Notes under the pieces: model-generated
What the model was told of the DNA's origin: nothing
What the model saw: the letters and a program-made list of their open reading frames with translations, nothing else
The model's database searches: none
Shown: in pieces, positions 35,710-45,964 of the stretch
How positions within the stretch are numbered: the stretch's first letter is position 1
How the letters are laid out: each line of letters starts with the position of its first letter
Position numbers and translations under genes: made by a program
NCBI GenBank assembly: GCA_010094045.1
Contig: ML986619.1
Span: 256,858-320,857, forward strand
Source of the DNA: Lojkania enalia
Lineage: Eukaryota > Ascomycota > Dothideomycetes > Pleosporales
Direction: 5' to 3'
Length of the DNA: 64,000 nt

Positions 35710-37243
35710 ATGGAAGCAATGATGAGTCCTCCGATGGAACTTAGCCGTTGGTACGAAATTTACGCGAGTGCGATGGAACTTGAGTCCTTCGAACAGGTCC
35801 AGTTGTCCAATGCTTTGCTGGCCCTAATATCCCAGAATTCGATCACTGAAGGCCAAGTCCTACTGCCACCGACGAACATTGAGCATGGTGTGTGATAATA
35901 TTCCCCCAAAAGCACCTAATTTCTAAAATTTTCTAGATATTACCTACGCCGCTCCGCTTGATACAGCCTTTGAACACCCGAACTCTCAAACAAGTTCCTC
36001 TCTCAGCAGTAGCGCCGCTTCCATCAGCTCCACCGAGGAGCCTCACACCGAGCCAGTGCGTCTTTTCAGTCAACCCTTGGTAGCCAGTGAGGGTGACGAG
36101 TCCCCGTGGCCGGAAGCCAGTGCATCATCTGATATTATTCCTCTCACTACCACCCTACCTCATAATCATGTACACGAGGTCAACGATAGGAAGGCCGTGC
36201 TCGCACATAACCCATCGATGCCATTTACCTACAGCACCAATTCCACTAAGGGCCGTTTCCACTGTCCATTGTGTTTGGAGCTTGATGTTCGCGTTTCGTT
36301 CAACGCTAAACATGACTCCAAGAGGCACCTACATAACTTCCATGAAGCTAAATTCGAGTGGTTCTGCTCATCATGCTCGGAATTCTTTGACCGCGACCGG
36401 GACTTCAGGAAGCATTTTAGGAAGTGCCATCATGGCCAGTTACTTCCTCAAAACAATAGGCATTCAGTACCTGATAAGTGTGTGTATGCATGCGGCTTCA
36501 CGGATTGTCGTTGGATTACTTATAATTTCAAAGACTGGTGGGATCATGTGGCTAGATGTATGAAGGAGAAACCAGTCAAAGAGTGGAGTTATACCTGGAG
36601 GATGCGCAACCTTTTGAGACACCCTCGTATTGCACCCACTTGGAAACACATCCGGTCTCATTGGTGTGAATCGCGTGGCATCGATACGTCAAAATTGCAG
36701 TGGGACCCAAAGATCACTCGCAGCATAAGACAGCAACTTGAGAGCCATGTGTTTGAGTCCACACTCGAAGAGCTTCTTGAGAAACTGTTGGTATTGGGAC
36801 TCCGGAACAGCAACCCCCGGTTGGACTCGGTTTTTCTTCCAGATCAAAAGCAGCCTACCAGCACTTCCTCCGCTGGTTACCAACCAACTCCTCCCGCAGC
36901 GGAATATTTTCCTTTTACCCAAGATACATTTCCACAGCATGATCAAGGCCGGATGCAATTCTTCGATAAATCCTATAGCACCACCACCCTACCGCCGGAA
37001 AATATGTCATACGGCAGACGGAATGTTTTAATGACAGATGTGCCTTCCCCGAGTAGTATAGATCCTAATACTTCTCAGGCTGGTAACTCTGCGCCTTTGG
37101 ATCAAGACAACATCTCTTGGCAGAATTTTCTGTACACAGACACTTATTCTACCAACACTACGCGACCGCTACCGGACGAGCCGAATAACAGCACTGCGGG
37201 CTCATTCAGGGTTCTTCGTAGCTCTTCTAGGTGCAACTTTTGA
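35710..37243 (+). CDS. C2H2 zinc-finger protein, paralogue 2
   Basis: Exon 1 (35710-35887, MEAMMSPPMELSRWYEIYAS...) and exon 2 (35937-37243) join across a 49-nt intron (GTGTGT...TTCTAG) to give 494 residues. The finger block parallels the gene at 25882-27730: FHCPLCLELDVRVSFNAKHD with KRHLHNFH, then WFCSSCSEFFDRDRDFRKHF with RKCHHG-LLP, then VYACGFTDCRWITYNFKDWW with DHVARCM. The same helical block follows (EWSYTWRMRNLLRHPRIAPTW) and then a WDPKITRSIRQQL segment matching W-x-P-D-N-T-R-T-L-R-Q-K-L in the paralogue. The C-terminus is S/T/N/P-rich. It is probably a nuclear regulator. The donor GTGTGT is not ideal, but the join keeps the frame and links two non-overlapping open segments. Confidence 0.8.
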
Positions 37244-38538
37244 CATAGCAGACAACAATTTGAGCAGGTAAGCCGATATTTAACTAAACCTTCTCGCTAT
37301 TCACCGAAGTCTCGAACTTCAGCCACACGCTTCGCCAATCACAAATCAGGAATCACGCTTACATTATTTTGTTTGCATTTAACTGATGAGATTAGTCCGT
37401 AACTTGCACGAGAACGCAGTCACTAGTAGGAAAAACTTTCGTCTATTGCATAATTAACAACTCTGTAACAATTTGGCTACACATCACTAATCTCATGCTT
37501 GCGTTAACATTTCTTCTTCCTCTTCTCCTCTAATTGACTACAATTAGCAATTATGTACTTTAGTTTTGTGACTTATTATTTTTCACTTACTCTTTTCTCC
37601 AATCCGGAAACGAGACATCGTCACGGACTGGATTAGGGTTCTAAATGGATCGGAAAAGTGGCTCTGGGTTATAGAAGGTACTGTGGAATAGCCAAGGGTT
37701 TGGAAATACTGGCTCTGGACGTGACTGTTTTAAAGTTCAAATTCTTGTTTCCTTCAGCTTTCATCTCTGCCTTCCAACATTGTCTCTTGCTATTCATTCT
37801 CGGTTTACATCTAATCTCCTAAAGATGGCTCTTGAAATTAATTTTATACCAGTTCACTATTCTAAGCCACGAAACCATGGACACCAACATTGCTCTCTCG
37901 CAATTGCGCGTGATGGTCTGACATCTAAGGATCCCCCGCTAGCACTTAGTAGTTTGTGCAAGCACAGCCTTTCGGAGGGCATGCGAAGCCTATAAGACTT
38001 TCAATAAGTGGCTACGCATTATATTCGTCATACACTCACTAGGATATATTACACATCCGGAGTAACCAGTTGCTCTACAGTTTTGACCCCTTGCTCCACA
38101 ATCTGTGGAACACGTTAATATGGCCGAGACATCTGAAGGGGCCTACATTGTACTTTTCGTTTCACACGGCCCTGTATATTCAGGGTACACACCGTACTGC
38201 TTCTCACAGTCTGTCTGTCGATCTTGCAGTTCTATCGATGCATCTAGAGCTAGAGCATTGACATTCACAACTAAGAGGGCAGCGCCCAAAAGCAATGACT
38301 GAGATACGCGCATGTTTTATTCCAATGATATTTAGCACAGTGACTAGAACAAGTACAACGTGAAGAAGAGGATGAAGCCCCCTCATCGCATGAGCCGGCT
38401 TTTATAATTGCCGCCAAGCTGGGGGATATTTCTCTAAGAAAGCTATATTGATCGCAGTTCTTGTCCCTCGCCAATCTCATTGCCACGACACCAAAACTAG
38501 ATACCCGTATAGTAAACTTAATCGCCAAAGTTGATCGG
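37244..38538. other. Intergenic, no supported gene
   Basis: About 1.3 kb, AT-rich at 37.4-37.6 kb. Short related phrases recur (GGCTCTGG near 37661 and 37711), but I see no gene. Confidence 0.45.
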
Positions 38539-38894
38539 TTAGAAATCCGTGCATGAGCAGCCCTTTAAAGGACATTGGACATCTATCTGTGTAAGCGCTT
38601 GAGTGGTCCCCCGGATGCTGTATACTTACTTGGAAAGCCTACGCAGCCGCTAAAACCTTCATCGAGGCAATTTCTTCCACTAGCTCCGCAGTCTGGCGAA
38701 TAGATGAGCTTAGTGCTATTATTCTAGTGAGTATTTATATTGCGCTTACTTGTCGCTTCGCAGGGACCGGAAAAGGCCTCGAAATCGCCATAGACAGAGC
38801 AATCCACTTGGCGACTTTCCAGATTGATCAAACACCGTGCATTCACATAGGCCATAAAAGTAAGGGTCGTAGTTAGAAGAGAGAGAAGTTGCAT
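38539..38894 (-). CDS. Very small secreted cysteine-rich protein, effector-like
   Basis: A three-exon gene with each exon too short to stand out. Exon 1 (38894-38750) starts MQLLSLLTTTLTFMAYVNA, a signal peptide, and continues with RCLINLESRQVDCSVYGDF and GPC. Exon 2 (38692-38630) gives NCGASGRNCLDEGFSGCVGF. Exon 3 (38582-38539) gives VQCPLKGCSCTDF and a stop. Introns are 57 nt (GTAAGC...TTCGCCAG) and 47 nt (GTAAGT...CAGATAG). The product is 83 residues, about 64 after cleavage, with nine cysteines. A competing acceptor 4 bp upstream (CACAG) gives a longer, less cysteine-rich tail. I know no family for it. Small size, a signal peptide and high cysteine content resemble fungal effectors or antimicrobial proteins, but activity is not inferable. 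Confidence 0.6.
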
Positions 38895-41484
38895 CGTGAA
38901 TCAGGACTGAACGAAGGGGATTGTGGGAAGGACTGGAGAAGCAACAGCACCCTGAAGAACGAGAGATGAAGCCTCGCCCCCCTTAAGTATCCACCGCTCC
39001 GCTCAACACCGTCGTAGGCTCTGGCTTGCCTGCTCTAAAGGCATGATCCCTCCCTCTACCATACCTGTGCCGCCCCGCCCTCACACCATCGCAGCAGCTG
39101 TCACACTTCTCCTACCCACCTCTCACTCGCTTACGCTTGGCCGCATCTGTCGAGTCTGAATACCCACGTCCAAGATAGCTAAGATCCATGATCAAGATAG
39201 GGATATCTAGCATACATTGTTTCTGCATCTGCGCCCAAGAAATTTAGTCGCTAGCTTGAGTTTCAACGTTTGCCAAACAACTTGCGAGTATGGGATTTGG
39301 GCCAGACTACTGAGGCTATTGGCGCCCGGTCAAGAGGCTTGGTGCTGCTTGGCAATCTTGGGTATAAGTGGGGTACATGGATCCCCATCTACGTGGTGTT
39401 GCAAATGCTCAGGGACAAGGCGGGGGCTGTGACGACCGCGCGGTGACGTCGAGTTGGCTTATCGATATGTATGCTGTGCCTACGTTTCGGGCTTGGGGAT
39501 GGTGGAGCGGAGGGCGGAGACGCTCCGTAGGCTTAGAGGGGAATGGGATTTCGGTTGTATGACAGCTGATACAGAGTTTATTTGGATACGCTTCTTCGAG
39601 TGCTGTATAGGTGGGTGGTTATCATAATTCCTTGCTCTTAGAAGGCTATCTTGATGTCGATCTGTAATTGTCGTGCCTGCGGCTCGGATCGGCTCGACGA
39701 ACTATGTTGTATCTTCTAAGACCAGATTATTTCTCTCTCGAAATCATCGTATTCTCCTGATATTTTAAATTGCCTCCGAATATTATAATACCCCATGCTC
39801 CATGCAGACTAACCACCAACGTCGGAAGGATCACTTTGTATTTTTACCGCCGCAAGGCTCTCACGTGCGGTGTACCGTCGTTTGCTTCTTGAATTCTTCT
39901 CCAAGTAGGAAATCTAGATTCGTGAAGTTATTTATTTCCTTGTCCGTTTACGGCTTCAAGTAAGCACCCTAGTCTCTTTCTGCTCTCACCCTTCTGCAGA
40001 ACTCGTTCTGTACATGCATTTTGATCAAATCCAGATTCTTCGCCAAACGTCTCAACTTTGTAAGTCCTGCGCTGCTTTTCGCCTTAAGAAAACATAGTAG
40101 GATATCAATGGGCGCAGCATCTTAGAAAATGCAACGCCGAGCTTCCAGCCTCGCTTCGCCTCGCCTTGCACTTAGTGAGAGACCAGCTTTCGCGCAAATC
40201 TTGGACATATCTAAAACCGTTCACGCTGCAGGCTCCGAGAAACCAAGTATTTAATCTTAAAGGCAACCACTTGGGTCTTGCACGCAGCCGGATGCCTTTG
40301 TAAACTGCGTAGGGGCCACTCTGGTTGTTGTCGTCCTCCGGCTTCAGGTCGGCGCCCCCATTCCGATTGGGGATTTTGGAGCCTTGGCCATCCTTTCGAG
40401 TTGGACTATGTAAATGCGATGCATATTATTCTTATAAAGAGCCAAGTCTGATTGCAGTTTCCATCTCCGTCTCTTGTACTCTGTCGCATGGCTTATGGTA
40501 TATGCGTGATCTTAGCCTTTTCTATTCGAATCTTCTGTGTTGTTTGAAGACTAATTAGTCCGACTCTTACTACTTCAGATATGCTGAAAGCGGGGTAATG
40601 GGTGTCCACTATTTGTTTCCGTAGGTGGCTTTGTTGCAGACTTGTAAACCCAAGATATGTGGTCGGACCCCTAAGACAAGAGATGTTTCGCTATTGACAA
40701 AACGATACTCTTTTGGGGACATGATTATCATGTGAAATAGTTAGTGGTTTCGTTAGAGGTGTGGGGTAGTGAAACGGGAGGTCCGACTTGGCGCTAGGTC
40801 GGGCTCGCAGCCTGAACTTAACGGAGGGATAGAAAACAGATTGGTATGGATGCATATATAGGGACTCGCGATTCAAGAGGGATTATGTTTGTGATTGGTT
40901 CGGTAGTAGAGGAGTAAAATCGATCCTTCCGCAAAAAGCTCTCACGCCGCTCTCAACCTGTATTAAGAATATTAGGTATAAATGGGTTGTCTCTCGGCAA
41001 ACATTTCAATGTCTACGTTTTGTTCTTCGTTCCATGGGACCTTGATTTCACCTTGCCGCACATGGTAGTATTGACTTACCCCGCGTTCTTCTGGCGCCGA
41101 GGAACTTACACAGCCGGCTCTGATCATCGATTGGTTGACTACGGATGAGTCTCTGGTAGCGGATGATAACGCCTAAGCAATGCAGTTGTATGTTCGCGGA
41201 CGGGCGGGTTATAAGAGTTGTTCTTGAGATGTTCGGGTGGCATTGGCCCGGGATTGGGGGAAAAATCTCCGCATGACTGTTGATCATCCCTCCCAAGGTT
41301 GGAGATGAAGACGATCCCCAGGTTTTCCCCCCAGCTTTGGCTCCTCGGTTTCTAGTATCGGCAGGTGTCATTAGATGTTACCATGGTGCGCTCTTATAAC
41401 CAACGGAGCGCCTTCCGCTCCTCTACTGTCCTGTCTTTCATATCTTCGTCTACATGCAGCTCAGAAGAGCTTTGAGCTGGAATC
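38895..41484. other. Intergenic, no supported gene
   Basis: About 2.6 kb between the divergent cysteine-rich protein and transporter genes. No domain-bearing frame, tRNA or repeat was recognised. Open frames are short and mutually overlapping. Confidence 0.45.
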
Positions 41485-42861
41485 ATGAAGTTTTTCAAGA
41501 AGAATTCGCTGAAGATTAGCGACGACAAGAGGACGCGAGCAGCAGAGCTTTCTTTGCGCGAATCTATTTACCCCCTCTGCCTCGTCACAGTCCTTTTCTT
41601 TCTTTGGGTAGGCGGCAGTGCGCACCATGTTAGTTTCCGCTCATTAAACTTGTAGGGATTCTCATATGGCCTTCTCGATACCCTCAACAAGCATTTCCAA
41701 GAAGCGCTTGACATTACGCGCTCACGTTCCTCGGGCCTCCAGGCAGCCTACTTTGGTGCATACCCGCTTGCTTCTCTAGGCCATGCGAATTGGATTCTCA
41801 GACACTACGGGTATAAGCTAGTATTCATATGGGGTCTCGTGCTCTACGGCGTTGGCTCTCTGATTGCCTGGCCTTGCATCCTTCATCGAAGCTTCGGTGG
41901 CTTTTGTGCCGCAATTTTCATCATCGGAAATGGTCTAGGATCACTCGAGACTGCAGCAAACCCTTATATCACCGTTTGCGGACCTCCTAGGTACTCTGAA
42001 ATCCGAATCAACATCGCCCAAGCGTTTAATGGCATCGGAACTGTGGTTGCGCCGGTGCTTGGGTCATATGTGTTTTTCAAACATACTGGGACAGACCAGA
42101 AATCGCTGGAAAATGTACAGTGGGTGTACCTTGCTATCGCCTGTTTCGTCTTCCTTCTAGCGGTCGTCTTCTACTTCTCACCAATTCCTGAAATCACAGA
42201 TGCCGACATGGCTTTCCAGGCCCAAGAGACGCACGCTGGTACAGACGGGAGGCCGTTTCGAAAACAATACCGTCTATTCCACGCTACTCTTGCCCAATTC
42301 TGCTACACCGGCGCACAAGTCGCCATTGCCGGGGCATTCATCAACTATGTTACAGAAACACGCGGCAACACTGACTCTTCTCTGGGCGCACAGTTCCTTG
42401 CTGGTGCTCAGGGCGCGTTTGCGCTGGGTCGATTCGCGGGATCCGCGTTGATGAAGTTCGTCAGACCCCGCTGGATCTTTTTCGTCTACATGACCTTGTG
42501 TATTGTATTCATTGCACCGAGTATCACTCAACGTGGTAACACGGGCATGTCGATGCTCTACCTCACACTCTTCTTCGAATCCATCATCTTTCCAACAATC
42601 GTCGCGCTCGGGATGAGAGGATTAGGAAAATACACAAAGAGGGGCTCTGGGTTCATTATCGCCGGAGTCTCTGGCGGTGCGGTTGTACCACCTATTCTCT
42701 TTGCAGCAGCCGATTCTGCGGATTCGACGGCGACGGCGATGTCGGTTCCTCTCGCTTTCTTTGTTGTTGCATGGACATATGCAATTGCCGTTAACTTTGT
42801 CCCTGCATACCGTGATGTGGCAGACAAGTTTACCGTAGTAACTATGTCCAGGGACTTTTAA
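41485..42861 (+). CDS. MFS transporter, L-fucose permease (FucP)-like
   Basis: A 12-helix major facilitator sugar/proton symporter of the FHS/FucP branch, in the plasma membrane. Exon 1 (41485-41607, MKFFKKNSLKIS...) and exon 2 (41656-42861) join across a 48-nt intron (GTAGGC...TTGTAG), giving 442 residues. The join rebuilds the FucP signature FFLWGFSYGLLDTLNKHFQ, whose Trp-Gly-Phe is split exactly at the splice site. Other family blocks are SSGLQAAYFGAYPLASLGHA, IGNGLGSLETAANPYITVCG and ETRGNTDSSLGAQFLAGAQG. Substrate specificity is not readable; fungal relatives transport fucose, galactose or related sugars. A transposon relic begins 97 bp after the stop. It may be unrelated to the PKS cluster. 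Confidence 0.92.
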
Positions 42862-42957
42862 CTTCTTTTTGGGAGGTTTTATCATTTTATGTTTTGTAGA
42901 TTCTAAAATTTGTAATAACTAAATAGGCCTGAAAATAGACTTATATACATTCTATTA

Positions 42958-44209
42958 ACGTAGTTTACAAGCGAGTCGCGTACTTTTGTTAAGTCATACC
43001 CTACCTACTTACAACGCGATGCGGCAACCACCTCAACCTCAATCAATCTATCAAGGCCAGATATCGCTGGCTATCTCAGCCATCAATTAAGATCATATTT
43101 AGAGCGTATGAAACGCTGCAGCTACCTATAGCATCCCCTAAACGACACTTAGAGATGTCGTGTATCAGGCAGCATCAATTGCTGAGGCAAATATTGATGT
43201 ATTGAAGGAGGGTAGGTGGCCTGCCTGGGCAGAGGCTGGCAGTGACGAGACTGTATAGGCCTGAAAACAGACCAACTATAATAGGATAGTGGAAACACGT
43301 GACAAGAGACCGACGCGCTGGTAGATCTTCACGACGCGATTGCGAGCCCTTCTAAGAAGCTTACGAAGCTAGAGGAATCGACTATTATTCAGCATATGCT
43401 AGACCTATCTTCTCGCGGATATCCTCCTATAATCGATAGTGTGCGAGATATAGCCATCTATTTGCTCAGAGCTTGCTCTACTGACTATGTTAGTAAAAAC
43501 TGGCCAGCAAACTTTATTAATCGCATTCCTGAGCCCAAAACATGCTTCTGTCGAGAATACGACTACCAGCGAGCTCTCTGTGGGGACTCAAAGGTTATTA
43601 GTAGCTGGTGTGACCTAGTACGTAATACTTAAGCAAAGTATAGTATTGCCAATAACGGTATCTGCAATTTCGACGAGACGGGCTTCCAGAAAGTTATCCC
43701 ATCTACTAGTAAGGTAGTCACTGGTGCTGAGCTATCAGGTAGTCAACTAAAATTACTGCAGCTAGGCGATCGTGAATAGGTAACATTTATTTAGGCTATC
43801 AGCGCTGATGGCTCATTTATGTGCGCTGCTTCAGTGTCAGGTTGGTCAGTTTCAGGAAGCAAATAAGGCTCTATCGCAGCGCAAAAAGCGACCAAAAAAG
43901 GCTCTAAAGGAGCAAGGTAGTCCTACTAAGACTAAAGCTGCCGAGATAGTTTCCTAAAAAGAGGTGGATAAGTAGCTGGGAAATGAAGTGCGCGCAAGTA
44001 GGAAGCGCAGAAAAGTCGGCACGCCGCACCAGAAGCGCTGCAGTCGCTGCAGCAAGCCTGCACATAACGCTAGAACTTGCGCAGTAGCAGATAAATAGCA
44101 TATTTATCTCCTATAAAAATAAAATACTAACATCTACTAGTGTTGCCGCGATATATGCCTTAAATATAAAGATGGCTGATGAGGTGGGCGACTCGCTTGT
44201 GAACTACGT
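42958..44209 (+). mobile_element. Fot1/pogo-type DNA transposon relic 1 (internally deleted)
   Basis: Terminal inverted repeats of 22 bp with one mismatch: ACGTAGTTTACAAGCGAGTCG at the left (42958-42979) and its inverse ending at 44209. Both are flanked by the TA target duplication (42956-42957 and 44210-44211). The transposase reads on the + strand from ATG 43019. Recognisable parts are an HTH region with in-frame stops, the CENP-B-like stretch (43396-43632: RGYPPIIDSVRDIAIYLL, KNWPANFINRIPE), KYSIANNGICNFDETGF with the first catalytic Asp (about 43636-43686), and ISADGSF. The chain then jumps to the lysine-rich C-terminus and a CX2CX4HX4C zinc knuckle (44039-44080). At 1252 bp it lacks the rest of the DDE domain. 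Confidence 0.9.
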
Positions 44210-44799
44210 TACGGTCGTTCGAATTGTATTAAATATTAAGGCAGCATACTTCTCGCTATGTATTTAGCCTCTTTAAGTATCTGAGAAGGCTAATTTCACT
44301 TGATTCTCGTCCTAGGCTATATCATTATTGTTTCGTTGTTATATCATCGTTGAAAGCCAACGAGTTGCGTTTTACTAATGGGTGGACCGCTCGCTTTTAA
44401 GGTACGTCATTCTTTAGCTATGGCAGTAATTTTTCTTGATTCTCCTGGTTTCAACGATTACAGAGCTGCTAGTGCCTCATCAATACGATACATATTGGTG
44501 AAGTTATTAATTTTTATAAAATTGTTAAAATCTGGCTTTATGAGGCCGTGTATCCACTGAGTCATCTTGGTAAAGCCACAATTGCGCCCATACTACCCAA
44601 ATCAAACATGAGGTTATTTAGGTCAATATAAATAATAAATAATTGTGAAAATTCAGTTGATGAATCTTTAGGATAGGCAGAATTGATTGGCGTGGTCTAT
44701 TTATTCGCGAAATCGCCATGGAAGTTTTATTTGCCTACCTTGCCGATTTCGGGTAGTATGCAGTCCTCCACTTCAACTTCTGGCAGATCAACATCGATA

Positions 44800-45420
44800 A
44801 GATCTATTCGAAGGGATCGATGGAGACTCTACAGTTTTAGAACCAGTCCAGATGGGTTGCTAAGGTCTCGAATTCCTACAATGGATCGACTCGGCCGAGT
44901 CAAAGGTTCTGGCTATCTAGGGACACTCTGAACTTGAGCCTATCTCGCGTATGTCACTCCTAGTTACGCCCCTGATTCCGAAATTAAATACAAGTAACAA
45001 TGTCTTAGTGTTACTGTTCCGCGGTCTACACACCGGTAGTCGATTTTCTGATTCTGAGGAACCCAGTCGTCTTCTTTTTATCATACGAGCGCTGTTGATC
45101 CAGATCTTGAACAGAACGAGCATTGACTGGAACGAAGGTAACGATGGTCTCTCATTGTTGTCTCCAAAACCAGAGGAGATGATGAGACTAAAACTGGGGT
45201 CTTTTTCGGCCTACATGAAGTTGATTAGCCACCTCATTGCTACTTTGAGAGAACAATTCGCAGCCATCTTCATTATCCTTGACGGCATCGACTATTACAA
45301 TATAACCTGGGAGAAAGAGGTTAGATAAATGGTAAAAAGTTTTTGCAGTCTGATACGCGATAGACTCAACTGGAGTCCTCAAGGTTACATTTTCGGCTGC
45401 AACGCATTTCAATAGCCCAT
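44800..45420 (+). pseudogene. Decayed NACHT/STAND NTPase gene
   Basis: STAND NTPases are fungal NLR-like receptors, often with ankyrin or WD repeats. In one frame I read a segment like the lead-in to a NACHT domain (GLEFLQWIDSAESKVLAI) interrupted by TAA and TAG, then LLVTPLIPKLNTSNNVLVLL, SRLLFIIRALLIQILN and a Walker-B-like FAAIFIILDGIDYY near 45263-45304. A TAA follows at 45326. The expected Walker A after VLAI is absent: the sequence there reads GHSELEP rather than GxxGxGKS. The stops are at codons that were probably CAA/CAG, consistent with RIP. No repeat domain was found downstream before the next transposon. Confidence 0.5.
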
Positions 45421-45964
45421 AGGCTAGAGAAGATAATAGTATAGAAGTTAGTTGATGTTCTAGACGAGATGAATGGGAAGGGTGAGAGTTTTGAAGAGTT
45501 GAATTTGCGATTGGCCGAGAAAGTTCGGTATCTATGGAATTAATGGTGAAATATGGCACTTACGAGAATCTAGGGTCTGTTGAGCGTCAAAGGAGCAGGA
45601 ACAAAGTGTTAGCCATATCTCGGATTTAGCTTGTTAGTCAAGTAGAGATGAACCCTTACCATGTAGCGAAGTATATTTTCACACCATGTCGAGGTGATTG
45701 ATTATATGGTGAGGATATTAAGGACGATGCTGTCCTGTCAACATGTGCACTAGCGCCTTGTGCACTCTAGCTGTGCTTTGAGTGTAGTTGACGATATGGC
45801 TCTTCCGTATCGCAACAGACATCTGGCGTAAGGACCACAAAATTTAAAGAGCTTCAAACCATTACTGGACTCCTGGAGTTTCCAATTGTACATTAGTCAT
45901 ATAGTCATAGTGGTGCGTACATTTGAGTCGCGAGTAGAGAATGACTCACTCAAGGTATCAACTA
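45421..45964. other. Spacer before relic 2, no supported gene
   Basis: About 0.5 kb of AT-rich DNA after the NACHT remnant, possibly its mutated continuation. I cannot read further domains from it. Confidence 0.35.

Noticed and set aside
41048..41371. 107-codon minus frame upstream of the transporter
   Set aside because: Lies in the transporter's promoter region, with no motif.
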